DNA of 64,000 nt from Amblyornis subalaris (GCA_018881555.1 JACAXG010000075.1:577814-641813), one strand, 5' to 3'. Shown: positions 1 through 11,800, numbered from the stretch's first letter. The notes: generated by a model not told the origin, from the letters alone. Made by a program: numbers and translations.

Positions 1-26
1 ACCCAGCATGGCACAGTGTTCCTTAC

Positions 27-85
27 CATATGCATGTCCTTCCACATCATCGAGAAGATTTGCCGTGGAAGTCGCCGTCCCCATC
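27..85 (-). CDS. CUEDC1: CUEDC1 exon 9
   Basis: The acceptor is GGGCACAG|GATG and the donor TATG|GTAAGG at 26-25. The 59 nt complete Val333 and encode VMGTATSTANLLDDVEGHAY plus one base. Human reads SLGAAASTANLLDDVEGHAC here as I recall it, so the alignment has no gap. The remaining exon(s) lie beyond position 1. Confidence 0.92.
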
Positions 86-3000
86 CTGTGCCCTCCGCTA
101 AGGAAAACCAGTTGTGGGGCCAGGATGTGGCCATGGCACCACCCTCCCCCTTCCCAGCCCACGGTGCAGCCACGGAGGCAGCTGAGGGGCTCTGGCCGGA
201 CTGTGCCCTTGGGGAGTGCCCGCTCCGACAGCCCCCCTGCCCCACAGCTCCCCAGCCCCTTTCAGGATACACCTGGTGCTTCAACAAGTGTTTTCTTTTT
301 GATTTCCTCATCTTCGTCTTCTCGGAGAAGGCTCTGGCGAGTTCAAAGAGCTTCTTGCGCGTGGCTGGAAGGAGGCAGCNGGGTGAGGGTCTCACCCCAA
401 AACCCTTCCCAAAGCTGCCACGGGCAATGGGAAGGAGATGGGCAGGGCCAGGGGTGTGAGAGCCACCTGCACCCCAAAATCCTGTGGTGATGCCCTGGGT
501 TTGCCAGGCTTGGAGAGGGAGACAGGGACACCTTGGTCCCTGGTGGGAGGTGCTGATGTTTTANCCTTTTGCTGGGATTTTCATGATCTTCCTTATCCAC
601 CCCTCCNAGTCCCCACTGCCCGCAGCCCGGCTCAGGCTGCCCAAGGACCTCGGTCTAATTTGTGATGGGAAAAGCAGGCTATGACTTCCCAGAGAAAAGG
701 ATGAGTTTGGGTGCGTGCCAGGTACTGCTGCCATCTCCCCCTGCCCGCCCTGCTCCCAGCTCCCTTCCAGGCCTGCCAGGCATCCCACTGCCAAGAAGGA
801 GCCTGCACACCGACTCACATTTTCCCATGTGTTTCAATTTGTCTCGGAATAAGGCATCGTCAGACACGGCACTGCCGGCCTCGCTGGTTCCAGAGGGAGC
901 TGCGTCACCTGGAAGGCAAACATCTGGTCACCAGGAGTGCGTGCGTGGCCGGGGGGGCTGGGGACAAAGCACTGCCATGACCCAGTTCCAGCAGCAGCGA
1001 AGGGCAGCCCTGCCACGAGCAGAGCTGGGAGAGAGTGGATGGGATGAGGGCACAGGCATGTGGGGCTGGCTCCGGATGGGGACCCTCTGTGGACACAACC
1101 CCTGGGACTGAGGTGCAGAGATGTGGGCCTGCAGCACACTGTCACCACAAGCCAGGATATGGGGTGAGCAGTGGCTCAGTCCCAGCACCAGCAGCTCACT
1201 CTGTGCTGCTCCAGGGTCAGCAGCCTCAGATTCCCCAGGCTCTGACTGCGCTCTGGGTATTGGATCGTGCTACACAGGACTCCGGATCAGGGGCAAGCCC
1301 AGCTTGGCCAGAGGGACCAGACCCCCAAGGGCCACATCCCCGTGCCCCTTCCCCAGGCCCGTGTGCCCAGCTGGAGCCCTGCCCGGCTGCCCAGCCGCCG
1401 CGACTCGCCCGACCCCGCGCGGGGCCATCGACAGACACCAGCTCTAATTCTGACTCTGGGCAGCTGCTCCGCTCCCGAGGTTAATCAGGATTACCCGGGA
1501 ACAGTCATTATGCCTCCCAGGCACAATCCTCTGCTCCAGCCCAGGCACGGCAGGGCAGGGATGGACGAGGCAGGATGCAGGAGCACCTCCACGTGGGGAG
1601 GGCAGGAGCATCCATCCCCATCACCCACACAGCTCCTCTCCCATGCTGGGGGGGCAGCAGGGAGGGATCAGCCAGTTTCCTCCCTCCAGAGGCACTCTGG
1701 AGGCAGCTGGGCAGAGGGATGGGAACACACGGGCTGTGGGGNGATCCTGCTGCAGAGAGACAATGCTCATGTGTGTCTTGGAAGTTACCTGATAATATGG
1801 AGGAGAAACCAAAGTCGTTGCTGACAGCAACGCTGCTCGACTTGGATTTTTTTGACTCATATTTCAATCGATCTGAAAAACAAAAAGCGCAGTGCCCGCT
1901 CGATCAGACCCTCGAGGCAGAGCACATGGCTCTGCTCCCCTCTCCCCTCACAGCCCCGTGGCTGCCGAGGGACAAGCTGGTGGCAAGGGAGCTGGGGCTT
2001 TGCTTCAGCTCGGCTTCACCACAAGCAGCTCNGTGGAGCCCGCAGCAGCAGAGGAACTGCCTGCCCACCACAAGCACACGACAGCACACCCGTGGTTTTC
2101 CTGCCACCTGCAGGGAAGGGGCTGCCAGGAGCCTGCAAACCACCAGCGAGACCTCTGAGGGAGCCAGGCCCTCAGCCAGGGGGCTCAGAAAGAAGGAAGG
2201 GCAACTCTGTGCTCAGTGGCCGTAAAACCACCCACACCCTCAAGCCCTNCCCCTGGCACTGGATGAGCAGCCAGCTCTCCGGGAAGGAGTGTGGTGACAT
2301 GGTAGGAGCAATCATGGCAAAACTGCTCTCCAGCTCAGGCCTGCCAGCACCTGGGGAGGANGCACAGCTGGGGAGGGCTCGGAGGGCATTTCCAAAGCTC
2401 TTTGCTATGGATTCTGCTGGGCTCTGCCAGAGACACTGCAGAGAAGTGGGCAGGGGGAAGAGAGCAGGAGTCCAGGGAGCAGCCCGCCAGTGTGGGCAGC
2501 TCGGACCACCCGCCCCCAGCCTGGGCACACCCTGCACTGGCTCTGCTTTGGCACAAGCCCTGATCCCATGGGCAGGGCACTGCTGCCAGCACCCAGTGTC
2601 ACAGCAGGGCACACACCCAAAAAGCAGAAGTTTCCGAAGGCACTTTTCACCTCTCTCCAGGGCGAGGAGGAAATCCCGGTTCCTCTGGAGCTCCTTCATG
2701 AACTCTTCGTTCTGCAGGAAGAGCGCGATCCGCTCGTCCTCCAGGTACTGCTTCCAGCGCCGCTCCTGCTCCAGGGAGCCCTGGCCCCGCGGGANGAGCC
2801 CCCGTGGCAGGGGCTGCCGGCAGCCGTGGGAGCCCTGGGGGAGGCAAACAGGGCATGGAGTGGGCGGTGGTCTNAGAGGATCCCTGCAGCAGCACCTCGG
2901 GCTGAGCTTGGCCTTTTGCCCCCGTTACACCACAGCTCTTTAAACCGTGGGGCTGTGCCACGACAGAAGCTGGCGTGGAGGTAAGAGAAGGGTCTCAGCC

Positions 3001-5719
3001 AGCATCATTTATCTCCCATCTCCAAAGAGCAGAGTGTGCAGTGTCCTGCTGACAAACGTCCCTGCACGAGGCTCGTCACGCCTCGCACCTGGGGAGCAGC
3101 ACGGCCGCGCTGCACGCAGCCTCATCCCTGCCTACAATATTTATCTGATTTGTAGCTGCTCCCAGAGAGCCATAAAAAGCAAAAGCACACAATTACCGGG
3201 AAAAGAAAAGGGCAGCTGCTCCTCTCCTCCTCCTGAGCCCAAATGAATTGGCACACTCCTATTCCCAGAAAGGTAATAGAGCCCATGAAGCTCAACTTGC
3301 AGGGCAATCATTCATGAAAACGTGGCANGCTGCCTTTGGAGCCGAAAAGGGAGGGAGGAGCAGGGTGCCTGCAGCCCCTCACCGTGCCAGGAGGGCATTG
3401 ACCCTATTTAGGGGTTCCTGTATTAGCAAAGGGCTGAGGGATGCCCTGGATTGTGGCTTGCCTGGAGCTGAGCTGGATGCCCAGCATGTGTTGGGGCTGC
3501 TTGTTCCCTACGGGGTGCTGCCCATTGCCTGCCCTGCTGCAAGCACCCAGACCTTGTGGCTTCAAAACCACCATGGAGCACACATGGACTCTGATTTCCC
3601 AGGGGTAAATCCTAGGTTTCTCACTCAAGTTCCACTGCAGCAGCCCTCGAGTGTCCTGGCAGTGTTGCTCTTCTTTGGAGTGTTAGTGNTCCTGCTGCTC
3701 CTCACCAGGGCAGCAGGTAAGATTTTCAAATAATTGAAAATATTAGGTGCTTATGGCAAGTGGCATTTCTGGCACTAATCACTGGGATAATGACAGGAAA
3801 AAAATCAAAGCCTCTCTGAAAGATCTTTCACACCTTGCCCACTTCAGTCTTGCCTTGAACAAGACATGTTCCAAGACTTTCAGTTTAGTCTGCACCTGGT
3901 ACCCAGATGCTTCCAGAGTGCTGCTGCTGCAAGCTGAGGACTGGGATCGGTGCTCCATGCCCACCACGGAGCCAGGGTGCAGGCTGGAGGGGGTGGTGGC
4001 CAAGCCTCACCTGTGTGCCGGCCGTCTGCTGGGGCAGGATGCGCAGGAAGTCCTCGGGGAGGTTGCCCAGGAGCGGGGGNTTCCAGTTCCTGTAGTGCCC
4101 CGGCGCTGCGGTGCTGCCAGGGCCTGGCACGTCCGTCCTGTAGGGTGAGCACAGACAGCTCCTTTGGCGAGGGAGAAANCCACCAACACCTGCCATGGCA
4201 GGGGGCACAGGGCCTGGCACAGCACTGCCTGGCTCCNCCAGGCTCCTGGGGATCAGGAAACCCCAGCACATGCCCAAACCTGTGGTGTTAATGTCAGCTC
4301 TGGAGAGTGAAAGGCTTTCCTAGCGCATTTGGAATTTTTGGGAGCTGCATTTCAAGCCTTGCCCTGCAATTTTGCAGGCTGGGTTTTCCTTCTCCTCTCT
4401 GTTTCACTCAGACTCCTAAAAACCAGCCCAGTGGAGCCCCAGCACTGCAGGGATTTGTGTGTGAAGCCGATGAACGTCTCTCAGCAGACATCACACCCAG
4501 CCTGCACAGGGCTGGCACAGAGGTGGTCAAGGCTCACACTTGCTGTCCCACAGCCCCACACCTACAGCCACAGCGGTGCTGCCAGGGGACAAGTGACAGC
4601 CGGCCGAGGTGTGCGGTGTGGAGCCGGCACAGGGCCTGGCTGCCCAGCACCTGGTGTTTTCCAGCAGAGNCGAGCACTCCCCGCCCCCGGGAGTTGATTT
4701 TTGCCATTCCACACGCTGCCGGAGCGGCTTTCTGGCCCCTCAGCTGTTCGTGTTTTAGGCCCTCACAGGGATTTTTGAGCCAGCTGTGAGCTTCATTCAT
4801 CTCCCTTGGCTTTGTCTCACTCGACCCTATAACGAACTGGGGCCAGGCGCCCATGCCAGGGACAGCTGACGGCAGCCTGACCCCCGTGTGCTGCACAGGG
4901 TGCCCCAGGAGCAGGAGCTGTGTGGGGCTGGGGCTCACCTGGGCAGGGAGCGGGCTGGGGCTCACCTGGGTGGGGGGGTGGGCTGGGGCTCACCTGGGCG
5001 GGGGGGTGGGCGGCGCGCGGGGGTAGCGGCTGCCCAGGGCCTGGCTCTCGTAGGCGGGAGGGGAGTACACGGGAGGGGGCTCCTCGTCCGAGCTGTCCGG
5101 CTCCAGGGTCCGCTCCAAGATCTGCAGGGTGAGAGGATGGGGTGAGGGCAGGACAGGGAAATGCTCCNCAGTGAGCCAGGGCGCCACGTGCAGCAGCAGA
5201 GCAGGGACGGCACGGGCTGAACGCCGCTGCGGGAAGGATGGGGCAACCTCCTGGCACTGCACCTGGGGGGGGTTTTGGTGGAGTTCGGAGGTGCGGCTTT
5301 CAAGGGAAGAGGGTGGGTGAGCCTGCACACAGTCCTCTGACAGCAGCAGAGGATGAGACTGAGGCGCCTGCCCACGATGATGCAGCCGTGGAAGCCAGAG
5401 CCCAGCAGGGGTGCCCCACGCGGGTTACCTCGGGGGGGATGCTGTCCTCCGAGTCCGAGCTGTCGTCACAGCCGCTGCCGTCCAGGTTCATCTGCAGGAG
5501 CTGGTCGATGGTGGCGTCCACGGCGCCGTTGTTGGCTCTCAAGACACACTCGATGATGTCGTAGTCCATGCTGGGGAACATGGTCTTGAAGTCCTCCATG
5601 GCCTGGTTGAACTCCAGCCGTCGCACCTGCCTGGCGGGGCGGCTGTTGTTGAGCTCCTGCGCGGAGGAGCCNCCGCGGGAGCCGCCGTTGCTGCTGCTCC
5701 GGCGGAAGAGGCTCGTCAT
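27..5719 (-). CDS. CUEDC1: CUE domain-containing protein 1 (gene level, C-terminus off window)
   Basis: Eight coding exons join in frame: 5719-5429, 5121-4994, 4137-4011, 2834-2651, 1872-1789, 908-819, 364-271 and 85-27. Together they give 352 residues plus a split codon. The family protein is about 386 residues, so roughly the last 30 lie past the left edge. Residues 31-78 form the CUE domain, a small helical ubiquitin-binding fold, with its MFP motif (47-49) and LL pair (74-75). Residues 113-116 (PPVY) and 118-121 (PPAY) are PPxY motifs, which in other proteins bind WW domains of NEDD4-type ubiquitin ligases. A charged helical stretch (about 207-262) and a very basic segment (about 302-332, KMRKSKRKH) follow. 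The start is the ATG opening MTSLFRRSSS, the family N-terminus. The CUE domain and PPxY motifs suggest a cytosolic ubiquitin-pathway adaptor; the exact cellular role is inference. Three Ns (5672, 4080, 2795) leave single residues undefined. Confidence 0.97.
86..270 (-). other. CUEDC1: Probable U12-type (minor spliceosome) intron of CUEDC1
   Basis: The 185-nt intron begins GTATCCTGAA, against the U12 donor consensus RTATCCTTT. It contains TTCCTTAGC at 105-97, against the U12 branch consensus TTCCTTRAY. There are 13 nt between the likely branch A (99) and the CACAG acceptor, and there is no polypyrimidine tract next to the acceptor. Its termini are GT-AG and it is phase 2. Frame continuity between exons 8 and 9 holds only with these boundaries. 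Confidence 0.75.
271..364 (-). CDS. CUEDC1: CUEDC1 exon 8: basic segment, upstream of U12-type intron
   Basis: The acceptor is CCTTCCAG|CCACG. The 94 nt encode residues 302-332 (STRKKLFELARAFSEKTKMR, then KSKRKHLLKHQ) plus two bases, GT. The 3' end is placed at 271 because the following intron starts with the U12-type donor GTATCCTG. A conventional cut two bases earlier (CAG|GTGTAT) would shift the next exon out of frame. Confidence 0.9.
819..908 (-). CDS. CUEDC1: CUEDC1 exon 7
   Basis: The acceptor is CCTTCCAG|GTGACG and the donor AAAAT|GTGAGT. The 90 nt encode residues 272-301 plus one base, ending SDDALFRDKLKHMGK, which is family-conserved. The Ala/Gly/Ser-rich first half is variable. Confidence 0.95.
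1789..1872 (-). CDS. CUEDC1: CUEDC1 exon 6
   Basis: The acceptor is TTTTTCAG|AT and the donor TCAG|GTAACT. The 84 nt encode DRLKYESKKSKSSSVAVSND and onward to SSILS (residues 244-271) plus one base. The Ser/Lys-rich block matches the family. The last four residues before the junction diverge from human. Confidence 0.94.
2651..2834 (-). CDS. CUEDC1: CUEDC1 exon 5: charged helical region
   Basis: The acceptor is TTTGCCTCCCCCAG and the donor AGAG|GTGAAA. The 184 nt encode residues 183-243 plus one base. The C-terminal half (ERRWKQYLEDERIALFLQ and on through NEEFMKELQRNRDFLLALER) is charged and predicted helical or coiled-coil, and is nearly identical to the mammalian protein. The N-terminal third is Gly/Pro-rich and variable, with an N at 2795. 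Confidence 0.95.
4011..4137 (-). CDS. CUEDC1: CUEDC1 exon 4
   Basis: The acceptor is CACCCTACAG|G and the donor ACACAG|GTGAGG. The 127 nt complete Arg140 and encode through Gln182. The family-specific block YRNWxPPLLGNLPEDFLRILPQ is clear. The N at 4080 falls in the codon before PP, where human has Asn, so AAT or AAC is likely. The exon ends in phase 0. Confidence 0.95.
4994..5121 (-). CDS. CUEDC1: CUEDC1 exon 3: PPxY motifs
   Basis: The acceptor is CCCTGCAG|ATCTTGG and the donor CCCAG|GTGAGC. The 128 nt encode residues 98-139 plus two bases of Arg140. The exon carries an acidic patch (DSSDEE) followed directly by PPVY and PPAY and a proline-rich tail ending PPTPPP. The segment around SQALGSRYPR differs from the human protein as I remember it, while the flanking parts match. 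Confidence 0.95.
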
Positions 5720-5891
5720 GGCGGGGCGGCTGCGGGGGCTCGGCGCCCGCGGTCCCGGCTGTGCCCGCGCCCCTCTTCACGGGGGGCTGCCCCGGCTGCC
5801 GGCCGGGACCATGGGTGGGCGGCGGGGGTCCCGCTCCCCGCGGCCGGCGGCTCCGCGCGTCAGCCCCCGGCACACGGCTGCATCCTCCCAC
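5429..5891 (-). CDS. CUEDC1: CUEDC1 exon 2: leader, start codon, CUE domain
   Basis: The acceptor CTCCGCAG ends at 5892 and the donor GAG|GTAACC is at 5428-5427. Bases 5891-5720 are 5' UTR. The ATG at 5719 starts 97 codons ending in phase 0 at ...DSIPPE. This exon holds the whole CUE domain. Codon 16 contains an N (5672). The leader part contains two short upstream ORFs, listed separately. Confidence 0.95.
5777..5812 (-). promoter_or_regulatory. Upstream ORF 2 in the CUEDC1 leader
   Basis: The ATG at 5812 (context CACCCATGG, with G at +4) opens MVPAGSRGSPP followed by TGA at 5779-5777. It is in frame with the main start but is closed by this stop. It may reduce initiation at 5719. Confidence 0.5.
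5860..5883 (-). promoter_or_regulatory. Upstream ORF 1 in the CUEDC1 leader
   Basis: The ATG at 5883 is followed by six sense codons and TGA at 5862-5860 (MQPCAGG). It is out of frame with the main start at 5719 and lies within exon 2, eight bases from its 5' end. If exon 1 ends at 18003, the same frame is open back to an ATG at 18063, giving a 30-residue spliced upstream ORF. Confidence 0.5.
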
Positions 5892-8800
5892 CTGCGGAGG
5901 GGACACGGGACAAAGTCACCCACGGGACAGCACGCGGAGCCTCCCCTGTCTCAACAGGGGACGTTCAGTTCCATTCCACCCATCCCACCGTGTCCTCGTG
6001 GGACGGTGCCATCCCTGCAGCGGGCCCGGCACGCTACAGTGTGGATGTGCCGTGCCTGGAGCTGTACAAACAAAATGCAAGGCAAGAAAAATGACATTAC
6101 TTCCACTCCTGAGGGCTGCCCAGATTTAATGTTTCCAGGTTTGACATGTATTTATAAACACAGTAAAATCACTCTTTAAAATAAAACATGGAGTCGGCTC
6201 AGAGAGTGTCAGAGCAGGGGGCTAAAATGCTCTGCAGCACGGCAAATCGACCCTTTGGAAAAGCCACCAAATCCAAGATTAACATTCACTTTAAAACCAT
6301 AAACAGATTATACAGCTACTGCTTCTCGTTTGAAAATGCAGGGCCGAATTCAGTTCTGGATTAACTCCCCTGTTGAAACAGAATTACCCCAGGAACACTT
6401 TTGATCCATAATATCATTTTCAAAGGCTTTTTCCTAAGCGGCAGGCAGAGAGTTCAGGATAACTGTCCCTAAATGGTATTTAATGCAGAAGAACGTGCCA
6501 AGCACATTTCTTAGCAAAATGGTATAATCAGATTCCAAGCCATTAAGAGGAGCAGTCACCTCTGAAGGTCACCCGGGCTCTCCCCTGCCCAGCGAGGCCG
6601 TGTGTGACAGCCATGTCCCCACTGCTCGGCCCCTGTGCCAGCTCACAGCCCTGAGCTGCTCCCAGGAGTTTCCAGGGGCTTCCAGAGGCTTCTGAGAGCA
6701 AAACGCACTTGCAAAATGTGGGGAACTCAGTAGGAACTCAGGAGAAGGTTCACTTTTGCCACACCGCTTAACCCCCACCTTCGTCCCCAGGGACAGCGCT
6801 GCTCTGGCTCCGTACCCAAGGAATCACGGGGATGATTCCTGTTCTAGGCATGCTCTGCTCTCCTTCCCTGGCTTTTTTGTAATCCTGGAAGTATTTGCAT
6901 TTGGATGCACCACAACAGCAGCCCCATGCAAACACCAGCACCAGCACCTGATCAGTCACTGCTGAGGGTCCTTGGGCTGAGCACGGTGCCAGGGGCCATC
7001 CAGTGCCACCTTCCCACAGCATTTGCTCCCACACAGGACAGGACCCATGGAAACGCAGCAGGACATTCACTGCCGGGCACGAGGGGCTATTTCCAAGCAG
7101 CACCAGGAGCCCCCAGCTCGCTCCTGCTCACTAATAATATCCATTTAACTGGTCCCTCAGCCAGGAACTGTCTCCATCCCGCAGTCACTCTCGGTCCCCG
7201 GGTCTGTTCCAGGCATGGAGCAGCACTGTGTGAGTGGAGCAGGAACAATTCCGACAGCTCTGCCCGGCTCTGTTCACTGAGGACAAATAAATCCGCTGGA
7301 GTCAATTAATAAAACACTGCTGCTCGGTTCCTCCTCCGCTCCCCTGACTCATTCCCAGCGAAGAGCCNGCATTGTTCACACCTCTGGAATTATACTTTAA
7401 TTGCAATATTGCATGGCTGGTTTAGTCACGTATTAAATTGAGTTGTAACACATTCACAGGGTACATACCTCCTTACCAGATTTGGCTACTCCAAGAGGAT
7501 GGGGAAAGAGCCTGGACACCCACGGGAACACAGCTTTTACGGGATACACTGCAAACACACAATCCACGTATGGAGGCGAGAGTTTCGGTGGAGAACCATT
7601 GGCTCAGCAATGCTGTGCCAGCCCATAAACCTCAAACAGCAAAATCAGCCCCCAAAATCGGACTGGAAATTCCCAGATCTGTATAAAGTAACAACAGCAC
7701 CTGTGACTGGGGGATCTTTTTCTCGCAGCATTTGACCTGTGCGTGTGTATTTAAAGTCTCTGCTGTAAGCATGAAGGCCACGGCTGTGCCAGGCACCAGC
7801 ATCCCCCTGCCACCCCTCTGGGCTCCTGACANCAACACCTGCGCTCTGGTGGTGCTGCCAACAGCAGCTCTGGGGAGGTGTTAAGTCAGGGACAACTCCC
7901 TGGAAGTGCTGGATAGCGTGACTGAGCACAGACCGTGTTGAGCCAGGGAAAGCTTCTGGTCAGAAGATGAACAAAATTAGGGATGGGGACAAGATATTTA
8001 TACACCAAAAAGGCTCTGCTGCACATCTGGCTTCAAACAGTCCCAAGNGAATGTGTTGGGACCTTCCCAGGCCTCAGATACACCCTGGTGACTTGGGGCT
8101 CACAGGGGCTGCTGTGAAGGTGCATCCAGTGCCCCAGCACGGGCCAGGGCGGCTCCACGTGCCCTGAAGGCTTTTAAACCCATCTTTTAAAGTCCTGCTG
8201 CTAATCCACAGAAATGCAAATCACTACACCAGAGTGAGTTAAAATCCAGGGAAAAGCAAAGTCTCCCCATTGGCAGGAGCTGATTTAAAAGATCAACAGG
8301 TAGTTATATTCCGAGATTCCTACGTGTGCAGCAGCGTGTTCAGGTGAGCAGTGGGGAGGGCAGAGGAGCCCAGCTGGCAGCTGGGGAAGGGGCTCAGCAC
8401 GTTCCAGGCCCTTATTTCTGTGATGTCAGTGAGGGGCTGGGAAGATGCCAGGAAAAGCAAAATCCTTTGGATTTCCCAAAAAGGAAAGAAGTTGGTGTCT
8501 GACTGCAGCCCACATGCGGGCACAGGCACACTNAGGGCACGGGCTGAGTTCCTCTTCCCCTCGTGCCCCCTTTTGCAGAATGAGGCTGTGATGACTCGTT
8601 TAGCTGCTACCTGATCAACTTTCTTCCTGCCTAACAACAGCTCCCATCCTGTTNTCCCACAGAAAGGACCCTGAATGCTGTTATTCATTCACCAAAACCA
8701 GGCACAGGCATAATCCTTCGCCCTTCTGCTGCGCCCATCACAGGAGGAGCTTAAAGGCTTTGCAAGCTCCTGGTGCACGTGTCCCCATCCCACGGGTCAC

Positions 8801-11800
8801 AGCGAGCAGCCAGTCAGCAGCAGGGACACTNGTGTGGCTGGCATTGCCCCCATGCCCCCACCAGCCCTGGTAGCACAGGGTAAATCCTCCTGTCCTGGCA
8901 GTGCCTGGTCCTGGCTCACCACAGCTGAGCCACCTCCACATCCCGCAGTGGTGGCTGTCCTGGCACTGGCCTGAGCCACAGAGGGCAGGGGCCAGGCACA
9001 GAGCCAGCACCAGGTAAGGAAGGACTGCCATGATGCCACATCCACACCAGCTTTTATCCAAGTGCCTCCAAGCTCCGGCACTGAAAATGCCCACATGGAT
9101 TTTGGTGTCACTGCGCAGCCAGGACAGCACAGGACACTCTCCCACTCACCTCCACGACTGCTGTCTCACTGCACGCTGTGCTCAGGCACTGGCACACCTT
9201 TGGCTGCAGCTCCTGCCTTTAGCTCACCACCTAAAACCACAAAATACGACCAAACACAAGCTCGCCTTGGGGGGTGGTTCCTCCCTGCCAGCCCAGGGGT
9301 TCACCCTGCTCTTCTCCCACCCAAGCTGCCAACGACTTGCACAACTCAGATCTGCCCTCACCAGAGCCAAGAATGAGACCAGAGCCAGGAGAAAGCCTCA
9401 GTCAGGCTCCNGGGGAGGGATAATGCTCTCAGCCTGGGGGTCACATCCTCCCGTGCCCCCGGCACCCTGCCTGGGCACGGCTGGTCCCACCCAGTCCCGG
9501 CACTCGGTACCTCCCAGAAATGGGCTTTTCCCGGGAGGGACGGCCCGAGGGGAAGCTCTGGGAGCAGGCAGTGTGAAGCGGGGGCTGCCGGCCGTCAGCC
9601 GCCCGGGAAGAGCAGCTGGATAATCCCGGGGGTCGGTCACACCNTGATGTCGTGCTGGAAGCAGCAGTTGCTCGGCTCTGCGAGGAACACAGCCCGACCG
9701 GAGGAGCCGGCAGCTGGAAAGGCACTGGGACTGATCGCTCGCAGCACTCTCCGCTCAGGGAAGAGCCTTGGCACCAAGTGCAAACGAGAATATTCCCTTC
9801 CCCAGCGTCTGCTGCGGCTCAGACAGCAGATGGGACTGCTCAAACACTGCCCAGCCCCTTCTCCCCTGCTATTGCCACGCTATGTTTGTACATCACCCCT
9901 GAAAACACGCTGGAGTCGTGACCCCTGTTCACAGCCAGGATGGGGTGATGCCACCGAGTGCTNGGTCCCCCCAGCCCCGCACTCCCCGACCCCCAGGGCA
10001 CCCATCCCGTGGTGGCTGCGAGCCCAGGCCTGTGGTGCCTCGGCCAGGGATGCAGAGCAGACGTGCAGAAGCATTTCCATGCACAGGATTATTTGGATAC
10101 AAGGGTTGACAGGCCCCCCTGGTTCCTGGAGGGAAGACTCTTGGAGGAAGTCTCAAAACCAGGGATGTTAAACCAGAAATAATGGCTCTGGCCAGAGCAG
10201 ATGTGCTGAGCTCTGCTGCAGCCAGGCCCCTGCAAAGGAATTGCTCAATGTGGGAACAAGAAGCCTGGGAACGTGACTGCTCAGCAGCTGCAGGTGTGAC
10301 TATAATAGGACTGAAATTTGGATGAAAAGTAAATGATCAGGAAGAGAAATTATACTATTCTCTACCAGCAAACATGCCAAGGATGTGCAGGATGCAACCC
10401 TGCCAGTCTCTCCTAAATCCCCTTGTCACCTTCCTCTCTGCCTCAGGGGATGCTGTGCACCCCTCCTGGGCCCTCAGCCTGGGAAAATTGCTCAGGAGCA
10501 AATCCTTTTTCATGGAAACAAATAAGCACCTGAGGATCTCCTTTAATACTTGTTCTACCGTGTATTAAAATGGCTGGGTTTAAGCCCTTTTCAAAAGCAA
10601 AAGCAATCAGGGAGGCGAGCACAAGTAAGCCCTGCTTGGGAACCTGTGCAGCACGTACCTCTCTGCAACAGGAAATTCCTCTCTTGGCTCTGAGAGCAGA
10701 AGAGACAGGAGAGCCCTGGAAAGATCCCAATCCTGACACTGGGCACTGTCAGTGTTACTGCCCAGGTGCTCTCACCTGATAGCTTTACGGGGGAGCCCAT
10801 GGCCACTCCAGCACTCTGAACACTCAATATCCACGTTTCAGAGATGCGGTGGCTGCTGCTGCCTCGGGGCACCCACTGCTCTCCCATCATGGCCAGCCAT
10901 GCTGTCCTCCCGGACAGATTTATGGGAGCCCTTTGTGAGCCGAGCAGATGTCAGCCCTCCACAGCACCCAGCTGGCTCCTAAACCAACGACACCCCGATA
11001 AAATCCGGGGGGGACACACTAGGCTGGGACAGGAGAGCCAGGCAGGGCTACACCGAGGACCCCTCACCCCCCAGAGCAGCACCCGGCGCACCCACCTTCC
11101 CCCGCCGATGCCGGGATGCAGCGGGATCCACAGGGCTGCCAGGGGATCCTGGTGCCCCCAGCCCTCTCTGCCAATCGAGGCAGAGCCACCCCCTGCCCTT
11201 GGGCATTGTGCAGCGCTAATCCCCGGCATTCACACGTTTTCCAAGGCAGGACCGCAGCCCCCGCCCCAAACTAAGCCCACATTAATGAGGTAGCACTACA
11301 TCCTCATCCAAAAGTCGCCTGCCTTGCGAGGCCGCCTTGCACTGGTTTCATTGAAGGTAATTTGATCTTGGTAGGACGACATTCCTAAAATAGTTGAGGG
11401 AATTCAAACATGAAATAAGGTTTCCAGGAAGGGATTAAAAAAAAATAGGTCAAGCAAGTGTGAGCGATTAAAGTGACCCGGCATCCCTTTGTACGGTTTA
11501 ACTGAGACTCTGTTCAACTCTATCTTGCATCGACGTGTAATAAATTAGATCCAAGAGGTTGCCCAAAGCAGAGAGGCCGATATAAGATTATTCCAGGAGG
11601 TGGCTGGTGTCGGTGACCTTTCCTCCTCCGGCTTTCACCGCCGACATCAAACACACACGGCCCGGCTGAAGGATCAGCTCAGAGCTTTGGAGCGGCGCAC
11701 ACGACCGCGGCACGGCCGGGGGCCAGCGCTGCCTCCGTCCCACGGGACAGCCCCGTGCCCATCCCAAACTCCCTGCCTCAGTTTACCCATCCCAAGGCTG

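Larger units (their letters stand above)
365..5428 (-). other. CUEDC1: CUEDC1 internal introns (U2-type)
   Basis: The introns are 365-818 (454 nt), 909-1788 (880), 1873-2650 (778), 2835-4010 (1176), 4138-4993 (856) and 5122-5428 (307). All have GT-AG ends with ordinary polypyrimidine acceptors. They are GC-rich and unremarkable; the open frames inside them are chance. The segment 4915-4993 repeats GGGGCTCACCTGGG in near-tandem, directly at the exon 3 donor, so several copies of the donor-like CACCTGGG lie there. Confidence 0.9.
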
